DNA of 32,902 nt from CAZHZT01 sp964537285 (GTDB lineage: Bacteria > Bacteroidota > Bacteroidia > Chitinophagales > Saprospiraceae): NCBI GenBank assembly GCA_964537285.1, contig CAZHZT010000063.1:1-32902 (forward strand), written 5' to 3'. Under the pieces are notes generated by a model. That model was not told the origin of the DNA and ran no database searches. It was given only the letters and a program-made list of their open reading frames with translations. Numbering within the stretch: the stretch's first letter is position 1; the number at the start of each line of letters is the position of its first letter. The position numbers and the translations under genes were made by a program. Below, one piece after another: positions 8,461 through 15,991 of this stretch.

Positions 8461-9153
8461 ATGCGAACACTAGGATTACTCATCCTGCTTTTTATTTGGA
8501 CAAATGCCACCTGGGCACAAACCGATTGCCGCCCTTATGTTCCTACCGAAGAAGGAACCCAATGGGAAATTACTAATTATGATAAAAAAGGGAAGCCTAC
8601 GGGCAAAATTGCTTACGAACTGATGGAAAAAGAGGTCGCTGGCAACACGATCACCTTTACTATCAAGAGTATAACCTACGACAAAAAGGACGAAGAGGTA
8701 TATACCAACACCTTCACCGCCAAGTGCGAAGATGGAAAGTTTGATTTTAATATGGCTTTCAAAATGGATGGCTCCTCCATGCAAGCTTATCAAAATATGA
8801 ACGTGGATATTGATGCTTCTGATTTAGAAATTCCAGCCATGGATGAAACTGTTGGAACTAATCTAAAAGATGGTTCCCTGAAAATGAATATCAATACAGG
8901 CAATGCTTTGAACCTCAATATGACTGTTTTTGTGACGGACAGGAAAATCGAAGCCAAAGAAAAAACTACTACCTCAGCCGGCGATTTTGACTGCATCGTT
9001 CTTTCACAAAATGTAAGCACTAAATTCTTGTTCAAAATGGAAGGAGCCTCAAAAGAATGGTATGCTCCTGAAGTAGGCATGGTGCGCTCTGAATCATACA
9101 ATAAAAAAGGTAAGTTGACGGGATACAGTGAATTGACTAAATTGGAAAAATAA
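8461..9153 (+). CDS. Secreted DUF3108/TapB-like protein
   Basis: A 230-residue protein with a clear signal peptide (MRTLGLLILLFIWTNATWAQ, cleavage after AQ). The mature domain begins CRPYVPTEEGTQWEI and continues with repeated beta strands containing YDKKGKPTGKI, NTITFTIKS, TSAGDFDCIVLSQ and WYAPEVGMVRSESYNKKGKLTGYSEL. This is the pattern of DUF3108-like/TapB-like beta-barrel-like periplasmic or surface proteins found widely in Bacteroidota. There is no T9SS tail, so it is probably periplasmic. The function is unknown. The gene appears monocistronic and is followed by palindromic element B1. Confidence 0.75.
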   Translation: MRTLGLLILLFIWTNATWAQTDCRPYVPTEEGTQWEITNYDKKGKPTGKIAYELMEKEVAGNTITFTIKSITYDKKDEEVYTNTFTAKCEDGKFDFNMAFKMDGSSMQAYQNMNVDIDASDLEIPAMDETVGTNLKDGSLKMNINTGNALNLNMTVFVTDRKIEAKEKTTTSAGDFDCIVLSQNVSTKFLFKMEGASKEWYAPEVGMVRSESYNKKGKLTGYSELTKLEK

Positions 9154-9174
9154 AGCAGAGAAGCTGTTTTACGG

Positions 9175-9346
9175 CAGCGATTCTCGCTTTGAAAAATAAA
9201 CGCGCCTACAGCGCGAAACTCCTTTGAGAGGGAGGCTGGAAGGGCTATTTTGCGAAGCAAAATAGCCCTTCCAGCCTCCCTCAAAAGAAAACACGGCCGC
9301 GAAGCGGCGTAAACTTGGTTTTGGATTTCCAAAACGAGAATTGCTG
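9175..9346. repeat. Palindromic element, family B, copy 1
   Basis: A 172-bp element with 17-bp terminal inverted repeats (CAGCGATTCTCGCTTTG and CAAAACGAGAATTGCTG, two mismatches) and a long internal hairpin centred on AAGGGCTATTTTGCGAAGC. A second copy of exactly the same length lies at 18302-18473, and an isolated end at 15831-15856. No coding capacity. Its hairpin may double as a terminator for the gene ending at 9153. Confidence 0.85.
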
Positions 9347-9442
9347 GGTTTATGAACCTCAAAAAAGATGTTTTGATAACATTTGTCATTGTCAAAGTGA
9401 AAGATAAATTCTAATTTCGACTTGAAATTAGAATTCATTCAC

Positions 9443-9505
9443 AGACTTACTCTGTAGCTGTTGATGGAGTGTAATTTGACCTTAAGGAGCTACAGAACAA
9501 GCCTA
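9443..9505. repeat. Palindromic element, family A stems without a core
   Basis: A 63-bp inverted repeat: AGACTTACTCTGTAGCTG at the left and CTACAGAACAAGCCTA at the right, with a 13-nt middle. These are the outer stems of the family A element at 19437-19600, without its internal core. It ends 15 bp upstream of the ATG at 9521. Confidence 0.65.
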
Positions 9506-9520
9506 CTAAAATTAATCATC

Positions 9521-10282
9521 ATGAAAGCCCAAAATGGTTTTTTCCGTGCCATTTATGCTTGCATTGCATTAATTGGCCTCACAATATTTTTAATTAGTTG
9601 TCAAAATAATAACCACCCCCTGCCTTTATTGGACTTGCACGGGGAAACGGAACTTATGAATAATGATGATGATCGGAATGCCTCTTCAGCAGCGTATTTC
9701 GAAATCAATTTACAGCAAGATGGAATATACGACCAGCCAGTTCTTGACCTTGAAAAGGCGCGGGACATAATACTTGAAAATAATCCAACTCCGATCTCTG
9801 ATCCTACCAACTATGGTAATAAAGGGATCAATAATCTCTTGAGGATTAAGGAGGTTAGAGTGACTAAAATGCCGGGGACTAAAATTTATGATGCTCAGGC
9901 TGGCCAAACCTGAGACGATAAGCATTCTCAAAAAAATGCCTTCTTTCCTGATTTGGCTCTTTATATTTGGTGCTTAGATTGTACACCGGCAATTACATTT
10001 GGAGAAGATGATTTCGGAGGGGTACAATATAATGCAGATCCAAACAGAACAGCCTTATTCCCTTACGTTAATGATAAAAAAATACCCTATCTAAATTACA
10101 GCGAACGTTACTTGATAGCTCTATTTGATGAGGACTTTGATTTAGAGCGATATGAGTTTATTGGGCGTAACTCTTTCTATCCTCAACTAGTTGAAGTAAA
10201 AGGTAATCCATTGATTATCGTAGAAAATGAGTTTGTGCGCTTTGAGATCGTTGTAGAATATAATACAATTGTCAAAAATTAA
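9521..10282 (+). pseudogene. Lipoprotein-like gene interrupted by an in-frame TGA
   Basis: One reading frame runs from ATG 9521 to TAA 10282 with a single TGA at 9911-9913. The first half (130 residues) starts with a lipoprotein signal (ALIGLTIFLISC as lipobox) and has an acidic, Asn-rich mature part. The second half continues in the same frame (DDKHSQKNAFFPDL ... FEIVVEYNTIVKN) and would have no good start of its own; its first candidate is a TTG within the frame. The two halves therefore look like one gene of about 253 codons carrying a nonsense mutation. An earlier in-frame ATG at 9461 falls inside the upstream palindromic element and is not favoured. I do not recognise the family. Readthrough, or expression of the short lipoprotein alone, cannot be excluded. 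Confidence 0.65.
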
Positions 10283-10375
10283 AAGTAAGTGACTGAACGA
10301 GCCTGTTCTGTAAGCTGTCAATTTTGCTTGATGGAGGTATAGTGTTGATTTTAAGTACTGCTTATAAAGGCTTTC

Positions 10376-10415
10376 AAACATGAGTCATCTCGAATTTTCG
10401 GGATGACTCATGTTT
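10376..10415 (+). terminator. Rho-independent terminator, twin of the one at 22775
   Basis: A 19-bp stem (10376-10394 with 10397-10415; one G-T pair) is followed by a run of T. The sequence AAACATGAGTCATC...TCGGGATGACTCATGTTT is nearly identical to the terminator after the BlaR1-type gene. It lies 94 bp after the end of the interrupted lipoprotein gene. Confidence 0.8.
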
Positions 10416-10477
10416 TTTCAGCAACCCTTGTTTGGGAAATCCACAAGTCACAGATCTTTATTTGCGTCTGGAATACA

Positions 10478-10620
10478 CTACCACAAGGATGTATTTCATT
10501 TTATCGCTATTTTTTAGAAGGTATTTTCTTTGGAGAGAGGCACGCGGCAGCGTGCCTCTCTCCAAAAATAATCTTTTCTCTTGCAGGTAGCGACAAAATG
10601 AAATATCCCCCTACCACAAG
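10478..10620. repeat. Palindromic element, family A core, copy 2, flanked by 10-bp direct repeats
   Basis: The direct repeat CTACCACAAG occurs at 10478-10487 and 10611-10620. Between them lie inverted segments ATTTCATTTTATCGC and GCGACAAAATGAAAT and a central palindrome GAGAGAGGCACGCGG paired with GCGTGCCTCTCTC. The same interior is found at 19437-19600, but the outer stems differ. The 635-base gap 10283-10917 holds only this element, the next one, the terminator at 10376 and a degenerate end resembling family A near 10301-10340. Confidence 0.7.
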
Positions 10621-10721
10621 CACTAGAATGAATTCATTTGAATAGATTTTGAACCTATTTTATCCTTAAACGTAATTCAACTATAAGCAGGCTAGTGTAA
10701 ACAAAAAGCAAAGAATTACCG

Positions 10722-10885
10722 GGCTTGTTCCGTGGTTGCAGGAACATTTTATCTTGTTGTTGCCTTTGAAAGAGGAAGTTATTATTAGGAAGAGGCTCGC
10801 GGGAAGGCGCCTATCCTAAAAGAAAACGCCTTCTCAAGAACAGCGACAAAATGAAATACACTCATCAGGAGCTAAATAACAAGCC
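10722..10885. repeat. Palindromic element, family A, degenerate copy 3
   Basis: Ends GGCTTGTT (10722-10729) and AACAAGCC (10878-10885) are inverted. The right part contains TTCTCAAGAACAGCGAC followed by AAAATGAAAT, which matches the reverse complement of the left part of the 19437 copy. The central palindrome is eroded. It ends 32 bp before the start codon of the YitT-family gene. Confidence 0.6.
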
Positions 10886-10917
10886 TACTTTTTAAACATC
10901 TTCATAAATTAAAATAG

Positions 10918-11823
10918 ATGGATGTAAACAGTTTCTATAAAACGAGTTCAGAGTTTTTTCAGATAGCCTTAGCTGTTTTCCTTGCAAGTGTCGGTTTGAA
11001 AGCGTTTTTATTACCCAATGGTTTTTTGGATGGAGGGGTAACGGGGATTGCCATCATTTTAAGCAGGTTTTTAGCCATTGAAATTTCTTATATCCTACCG
11101 GTAGTGACTATTCCTTTTTTAGTCATGGGGTGGTTTACGGTTTCCAAAAAGATTTTATTCAAATCGGTGATGGCAGTTATGGCATTGGCGCTGATCATTC
11201 ATTTTGAGAACTTTGAATCCTTGACAAACGACAAGCTGCTGATCGCCATATTTGGGGGAATATTTTTAGGGGCCGGCATAGGAATTGCCATAAAAAAAGG
11301 AGCTGTATTAGATGGCTCTGAAATTCTGGGCATCTATTTGAATGATAAGTTCGGAATTTCCATTGGAACCGTTGTCTTGATCTTCAATACTATCCTGTTT
11401 GGCATAACTGCCTTATTGATTTCCGTTGAAGTTGCTTTGTATTCGATTTTAACCTTTATTGTAACCGGAAAGGTGATTGATTTTATATTTCAAGGCTTTG
11501 AGGATTATGTGGGTTTATGGATTATCACCCACAAATCAGAAGAAGTGCAAGATAAGTTAATTCATGATGTCGGAACAGGTTTAACCGTTTATCAGGGAGC
11601 AAAGGGCTATGGCAGCCAGGGAACAAGGCAAAATATGGACATTATACAAATCATCCTGAATCGTATAGATACCAAAAAAGTCTATCGCACCATTGATTTT
11701 ATTGATACAGAAGCCTTCATCGTGGAGTTCGACGTGAATCACATCAAAGGAGGGGTCCTTCGAAAATACCTGACCAGGACGAAAGGCAAAACGCTTTCAC
11801 CGGCATTTTACAAGAGAGAATAA
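10918..11823 (+). CDS. YitT-family membrane protein (DUF161 + DUF2179)
   Basis: A 301-residue inner-membrane protein. The N-terminal 210 residues hold five or six hydrophobic segments with the family pattern LKAFLLPNGFLDGGVTGIAIILS and AIKKGAVLDGSEILGIYLNDKFG. The C-terminal soluble DUF2179 domain covers roughly residues 215-290 (TGLTVYQGAKGYGSQGTRQNM ... VNHIKGGVLRKY). YitT proteins are widespread; their transport role is unproven. Full length for the family. The ATG at 10918 follows an A/T-rich leader and the right end of palindromic element A3, so the transcript could carry that hairpin. Confidence 0.92.
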   Translation: MDVNSFYKTSSEFFQIALAVFLASVGLKAFLLPNGFLDGGVTGIAIILSRFLAIEISYILPVVTIPFLVMGWFTVSKKILFKSVMAVMALALIIHFENFESLTNDKLLIAIFGGIFLGAGIGIAIKKGAVLDGSEILGIYLNDKFGISIGTVVLIFNTILFGITALLISVEVALYSILTFIVTGKVIDFIFQGFEDYVGLWIITHKSEEVQDKLIHDVGTGLTVYQGAKGYGSQGTRQNMDIIQIILNRIDTKKVYRTIDFIDTEAFIVEFDVNHIKGGVLRKYLTRTKGKTLSPAFYKRE

Positions 11824-11842
11824 AGCTTAGGAGCGTTTAAAT

Positions 11843-12031
11843 AATAGACTTGCTCTGCAGTTGCTCAAGGGGCTTGAATTGCCAAATTTTATTTCATAAT
11901 GCGTTGAAAATAATCGACTTAACTGAGAGACCCGAAAGCATCCGGGCAAGTTATGCCTTGTGTTTTTCGCCTTGCCTTAGAATAAAATTTCTTCAATAAC
12001 GCTCTATCAGCAATTACAAAACAAGTCTATT
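11843..12031. repeat. Palindromic element with family A-like ends and core type D
   Basis: Terminal inverted repeats begin AATAGACTTG (11843-11852) and end CAAGTCTATT (12022-12031), with 19 of 23 outer positions matching; they resemble the ends of family A. The interior is different: CCCGAAAGCATCCGGG (11931-11946), CAAGTTATGCCT and GTTTTTCGCCTTGCCT. This interior closely matches, inverted, the core of the element at 32092-32276. Confidence 0.7.
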
Positions 12032-12045
12032 GCTTTTTCGGCATC

Positions 12046-13266
12046 CTAGCAATCCAATACCACATTCCTAACCTGATCATTTCCTTCACCATCCCACTCG
12101 AAGCTCTTCGACTGGAAGCTCCATCCGTCAGAAGCATAAATCGAATAATTGCCGGCCGGCCCGGTGATAAGTACCTTGCCTTCTTCGTCGGATTTGCTAA
12201 CAATGTATTTGCCGGTAGGATCCTGCACATCCACGGTAATACCCGGATAAGGTTCATCGCAAGATTTCACTACAATGGTAAAAAAAGCCTCCTCTTCTTC
12301 GATGTGATATATATCCCCGACATTAGGGCCACCGATGTAGTTATAGGCTGGTTTACTTTCATCTCGTGGTACGATCATCCAGAAAATATCGTCGGTAAGG
12401 TCAAACAATTCGAGGCCAAAGATCCAGTTTTCGCGGATGGATTCGCCTCCGCTCGGAGCAGGAAAGCTGCTTAGGCTTGGTTCAGAAGCCATGTCTCCGG
12501 GGAGAAGCACGAGGCGCCCTCCTTCCAGAAATTCTTTGGGGTTGTCTGAATATTCGGCGCTTCTGTACGTTTTTTCACTAGTATCGTTCAGGAGACTATC
12601 CAGGGCTTTACGCAGAGCATCGGGTAGGCTGACCTTGTTTTCATGATCCAGCATTTGCTGAAGAGCTTCCTCTTTGAAATAATTAAAAGGCAATTGTTTG
12701 AAGCCATATTCCGTCTCCATGATATGGCGGAGCAAAGGCCCTACGCTAGATTGCTTGCTAATCGGGTCTACTTTCGCGCGGAACCATTCTTCAGCTTCGG
12801 GCGTCCATTTATAATGGTTAAAGAGGAATTCTAAAGTGCGTTCTTCAACGATGGTTACATCTCCGAAGTCCCCAATCAAAGGAAACAAAAGTTCTGCGTC
12901 TGCTACTGAAATGCGTCCGTCTCCTTTACCCGCAACAGCCTTGTCGGCTTCCTCCAGGATTTTTCGATCATAACGCAGGCCATCGATTACTTTGTAGTAA
13001 GATTTATTCTTGTCTACTTCAGCGGATAATTCCTTTTCAATCCAGGCTTTGGCCGCATCCGTCCAGTTAAATGCTTCGAATAAATAGGCGAAGGTATCTT
13101 CTTCAATCTCTGTGATTCGACCGCCATCCAGGGCGATTTTCCAGAGGTCCTGGGCATCTTGTACGGAAATTCGGCCATCTCCCGCTCCGCGGGTTCTGAA
13201 TTTGGCATTGCTGATCAGGGAAGCGTCGTAACGCTTGCCGGCGATAATGGTGTAGTAAGTGGACAT
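12046..13266 (-). CDS. Repeat-containing orphan protein with C-terminal carboxypeptidase-regulatory-like domain
   Basis: A 406-residue cytoplasmic-looking protein, not assigned to a named family. Two tandem repeats of 77 residues (4-80 and 90-166) share the layout YY-x-I-x-G-x-RYD, then G-x-GDGRISVxDA, and near the end an F-x-W/Y-K-W-T-like segment and a WIEKEL or WFRAKV helix. GDGRIS (29-34 and 115-120) has the Asp spacing of a calcium-binding loop. A middle region contains FKEEALQQMLDHENKVSLPDAL and WIFGLELFDLTDDIFW. The last 70 residues (GITVDVQDPTGKYIVSKSDE, EGKVLITGPAGNYSIYASDG) look like a CarboxypepD_reg beta-sandwich. I chose ATG 13266 because the frame further upstream gives a low-complexity hydrophobic N-terminus unlike the rest, while MSTYYTIIAG matches the start of the second repeat. 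Confidence 0.8.
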   Translation of the reverse strand: MSTYYTIIAGKRYDASLISNAKFRTRGAGDGRISVQDAQDLWKIALDGGRITEIEEDTFAYLFEAFNWTDAAKAWIEKELSAEVDKNKSYYKVIDGLRYDRKILEEADKAVAGKGDGRISVADAELLFPLIGDFGDVTIVEERTLEFLFNHYKWTPEAEEWFRAKVDPISKQSSVGPLLRHIMETEYGFKQLPFNYFKEEALQQMLDHENKVSLPDALRKALDSLLNDTSEKTYRSAEYSDNPKEFLEGGRLVLLPGDMASEPSLSSFPAPSGGESIRENWIFGLELFDLTDDIFWMIVPRDESKPAYNYIGGPNVGDIYHIEEEEAFFTIVVKSCDEPYPGITVDVQDPTGKYIVSKSDEEGKVLITGPAGNYSIYASDGWSFQSKSFEWDGEGNDQVRNVVLDC

Positions 13267-13612
13267 AGTAGGTGACTTTTGGTTGTGGGAGAAAATTAAC
13301 GAATGAATTGGATTAAACCTAATTAAGTTTGTGTTAAAGATTATTGTCCAGCCGCTTCCCCTGAAAAAAACTAGTTCCTGAAGCACTACTACAATACAGA
13401 AATTATACATTATTACCAGCCCAAGATGACCGCCAAAAAAACAAATAACTGCAATTTCCATTGAGAAAAGGCGGGTACAACAGAGCCTTGAGGCTTCTTG
13501 AATTTTCAGCTTTATTCTGAAAAACGCTTACTTAGTACAAAAATAAACCCGTAAATTACACCCCGGAAACCTAAACACCTAAGATAAAAACCATAACTGT
13601 AAATCCACCACG
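13267..13612. other. Intergenic region with a small hairpin
   Basis: A 346-base divergent gap. It holds TTTTCAG (13503-13509) and CTGAAAA (13517-13523) as a 7-bp stem and, for the minus-strand gene, a possible -7 box TAGGTTTA. I see no gene in it. Confidence 0.4.
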
Positions 13613-14692
13613 ATGAAATCTTTGCTCCTAACCATTGCTTTGCTAACCATTGGGCTTTCTGTCAATCATGCACAAAACAATTTAAACAAATCCCTTGGTT
13701 TCAAGCTGAACCAGGGAGTAGTATGGGCGCACAGCCGCGATATACAAGGCCTCCGCAATTCATATCCAACGGGGTTGGAGTTCAACTTTTCCTGGCATCA
13801 TACCGGAGAAGATGCCTGGTCCTCTTGTCATTGCTACCCTAAGTTAGGCGTTGCAGTGACATTCTGGAACTTTGATCATCCGGAAATACTAGGACATGGA
13901 ATTACTTCTCTTGCTTACATCGAGCCGGTTTTTGGTGCTCAAAAACGCTTAAGTTTCTCCTTGCGTGCGGGTATTGGTTTATCTTATCAAACCAAGCCTT
14001 ATGATGAACAAACCAATCCCAATAATCTAAGCTACAGTACCCATGTAGCCATTCCTTTGCAGTTTGGGGGAAGTGTACACTACGAATTGAATTCGCAATG
14101 GTATCTCGACTTTTCAACTGTTTTCAATCACATCTCCAACGGAGGCATACAGCAGCCGAACAAAGGTATTAACTGGCCTACGGCCTCTATCGGCTTTAGT
14201 CGATATTTTTCAAGCCCTCAGTTTTATGTGCGGGAAAAACAAAATTGGCGGACACGGTCTAAACCCGTTTCTCGTTTAGATTTAACCTTTTTCATGGGGA
14301 TAAATAAGCCCGAAGAGCCTTATTTATTGGGCAGTCCTGGCGTTGAGGTGAAGTACAGTCGGCAATTTGCAAACATTAATGCCTTTACCCTCGGCACTGA
14401 GTGGCTCTATGACAATGGTACGCGATACCTCGTAGAGCAAATGGGAGAATCGGTAGACCCACAGCGTGGAGGCTTAGCTATCGGCCATGAGTTTTTGCTG
14501 GGCAAGTTTATTTTTAACCAACAATTGGGTTATTACTGGTATAAACCTTATGAGGTTGGGGATGATTTTTACCAGCGCTATGGTTTGATATTTAAAGCTA
14601 CTGCCAATTTTTCCTTTGGTATAAATGTAAAAGCATACCGGCATGTGGCTGATTTTATTGACCTTCGGGCAGGGTGGTCGTTCGGATTATAG
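13613..14692 (+). CDS. PagL-like acyloxyacyl hydrolase (lipid A 3-O-deacylase family), outer membrane
   Basis: A 359-residue protein with a signal peptide (MKSLLLTIALLTIGLSVNHAQ) and alternating amphipathic strands of an outer-membrane barrel. The diagnostic segment is FNHISNGGIQQPNKGINWP: H173 and S175 correspond to the His-x-Ser of the PagL active site. Family members remove the 3-O acyl chain of lipid A. The protein is about twice the length of PagL itself; the extra 150 residues continue the barrel-like pattern, as in other Bacteroidota homologues. The gene stands alone and converges on ldh, with a shared hairpin between them. Confidence 0.85.
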   Translation: MKSLLLTIALLTIGLSVNHAQNNLNKSLGFKLNQGVVWAHSRDIQGLRNSYPTGLEFNFSWHHTGEDAWSSCHCYPKLGVAVTFWNFDHPEILGHGITSLAYIEPVFGAQKRLSFSLRAGIGLSYQTKPYDEQTNPNNLSYSTHVAIPLQFGGSVHYELNSQWYLDFSTVFNHISNGGIQQPNKGINWPTASIGFSRYFSSPQFYVREKQNWRTRSKPVSRLDLTFFMGINKPEEPYLLGSPGVEVKYSRQFANINAFTLGTEWLYDNGTRYLVEQMGESVDPQRGGLAIGHEFLLGKFIFNQQLGYYWYKPYEVGDDFYQRYGLIFKATANFSFGINVKAYRHVADFIDLRAGWSFGL

Positions 14693-14807
14693 ATTACAGA
14701 CTTAGATGAGTAGCTTTTGCTCGAATTAGTCAGCTACCCCCTGTCGACCGGAAGATTACTGCTTTTAGATCAGGGGTAAAGGCCAGTTTCGTGCTTACGG
14801 CTGTTAT

Positions 14808-14846
14808 TTTTTGCAAATTGAAAGTTCAACTTTCAATTTGCAAAAA
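14808..14846. terminator. Bidirectional terminator between the PagL-like gene and ldh
   Basis: A perfect 19-bp inverted repeat (14808-14826 and 14828-14846, centre 14827) begins TTTTTGCAAATTG and ends CAATTTGCAAAAA. Being symmetric, with A and T runs at the two ends, it can serve both converging genes. Confidence 0.8.
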
Positions 14847-14865
14847 TGAACTATTTCAAAAATCA

Positions 14866-15825
14866 CTATTCCAGCAAACCAACCATCGATCCCTTAAGCA
14901 CCGAAGCAGAATGATGTAGTGCCTCTAACTCAGTTTGGGTAAGGTCTGCTATCAACACTTTTTCTACACCATTTTTGGAAACTATACAAGGCACGCTTAG
15001 GCAAACATCCTCCAGGTCATATTCTCCTTTCAACTGAATAGATACCGTCAGTACGCTATGGCTATCCCGTAGAATTGCCTGAACAATGCGGACCAGTGCT
15101 TGCCCTACCCCAAAATTAGTTGCTCCTTTATAGTCGATGATGTGATACGCAGAATTTTTTACGGTTTCAAAGAGTTCAAGGCTCTGTTGAGGCCAGGTAG
15201 CCTCCATGCCATTCGTTTCGACATATTGCTCAATGGAGACTCCTCCTACATTAGCCAAAGACCAGGCCGGTAATTCGCTATCGCCATGTTCACCGAGAAT
15301 ATAGGCATGGACACTCTTGACATCCACCCCTAGCTCCTTACTAATTACATAGCGAAAACGAGCACTATCAAGAACCGTTCCTGATCCAAAAATGTGACTG
15401 CGTGGCCAGCGAGAATGCCTTAGCGCAATTTGTGTTAAAACGTCAACCGGGTTTGTTACAATGACGACTACGGCCCTGGATTGTTGTTCGATGATCTCAT
15501 CCATAATGCTTTTGATGATAAGCGCATTTCTTTTTAAGAGTTCCAGGCGCGTTTCTCCTGATCGTTGAGCCGCTCCCGCTGTAATGACAATCACTTGAGC
15601 ATCGCGATAGTCCTGGGGCGTTCCTGTATAAATTGATACGGAGGGATAATAAGGCAAGCCGTGGGCAAGATCTGCCACTTGCCCATCCGCTAGTTTTTGG
15701 TTCTTGTCAATTAAACAGATCGTAGTAGCCGCACCATTTTGGGCGAGGGCGTAGGCAAAAGTTGCACCAACGGTGCCAGCTCCGACGATAACTACTTTGC
15801 GAGGGGTGGAAAGAGCAGATGACAT
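14866..15825 (-). CDS. ldh: L-lactate dehydrogenase
   Basis: A 319-residue NAD-dependent 2-hydroxyacid dehydrogenase of the LDH/MDH family, converting pyruvate and NADH to L-lactate. The nucleotide-binding loop is GAGTVG (15-20) with acidic D40 that selects NAD. The specificity loop AGAAQRSGETR has Gln87, the lactate-dehydrogenase residue (malate dehydrogenases have Arg here), and R93. Also present are TNP (124-126), R157 and catalytic H180 in GEHGDSE. Length is normal. The six bases before the ATG are preceded directly by an isolated end of palindromic family B, which must therefore form part of the leader or promoter. Confidence 0.95.
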   Translation of the reverse strand: MSSALSTPRKVVIVGAGTVGATFAYALAQNGAATTICLIDKNQKLADGQVADLAHGLPYYPSVSIYTGTPQDYRDAQVIVITAGAAQRSGETRLELLKRNALIIKSIMDEIIEQQSRAVVVIVTNPVDVLTQIALRHSRWPRSHIFGSGTVLDSARFRYVISKELGVDVKSVHAYILGEHGDSELPAWSLANVGGVSIEQYVETNGMEATWPQQSLELFETVKNSAYHIIDYKGATNFGVGQALVRIVQAILRDSHSVLTVSIQLKGEYDLEDVCLSVPCIVSKNGVEKVLIADLTQTELEALHHSASVLKGSMVGLLE

Positions 15826-15830
15826 AGTTT

Positions 15831-15856
15831 TTTATTTTTCAAAACGAGAATCGCTG
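15831..15856. repeat. Solo end of palindromic family B in the ldh leader
   Basis: These 26 bp are the exact reverse complement of the left end of the family B copy at 18302 (CAGCGATTCTCGTTTTG followed by AAAAATAAA). No partner end is found nearby. It sits six bases upstream of the ldh start codon. Confidence 0.8.
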
Positions 15857-15891
15857 AGAAGTTGTTTAAAAAGGCATGTGTTACCTCAATT

Positions 15892-15944
15892 AGGATACTT
15901 TTTTTCCTGAATTTTCGAAGAAAATTCAGGAAAAAAAGTATCCT
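15892..15944 (-). terminator. Long perfect hairpin downstream of the Lcl/DUF1566-type pseudogene
   Basis: Arms of 25 bp (15892-15916 and 15920-15944) are perfectly complementary with loop GAA; the outer end is AGGATACTTTTTTTCC. It lies 47 bp past the stop of the minus-strand gene. GGCATGTGT occurs as a direct repeat on either side (15873-15881 and 15945-15953), so it may be an inserted element and not a simple terminator. Confidence 0.55.
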
Positions 15945-15991
15945 GGCATGTGTAATTTCCTTATCACGGAGAACGTACCTTTTTACTTTCT

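Noticed and set aside
10403..10645. An 80-codon open frame
   Set aside because: It lies across the terminator and palindromic element A2 and has no protein-like pattern.
13267..13461. N-terminal extension of the repeat protein that ends at 12046
   Set aside because: The extension is compositionally unlike the rest; MSTYYTII at 13266 aligns with the start of the second repeat, so the downstream ATG is preferred.
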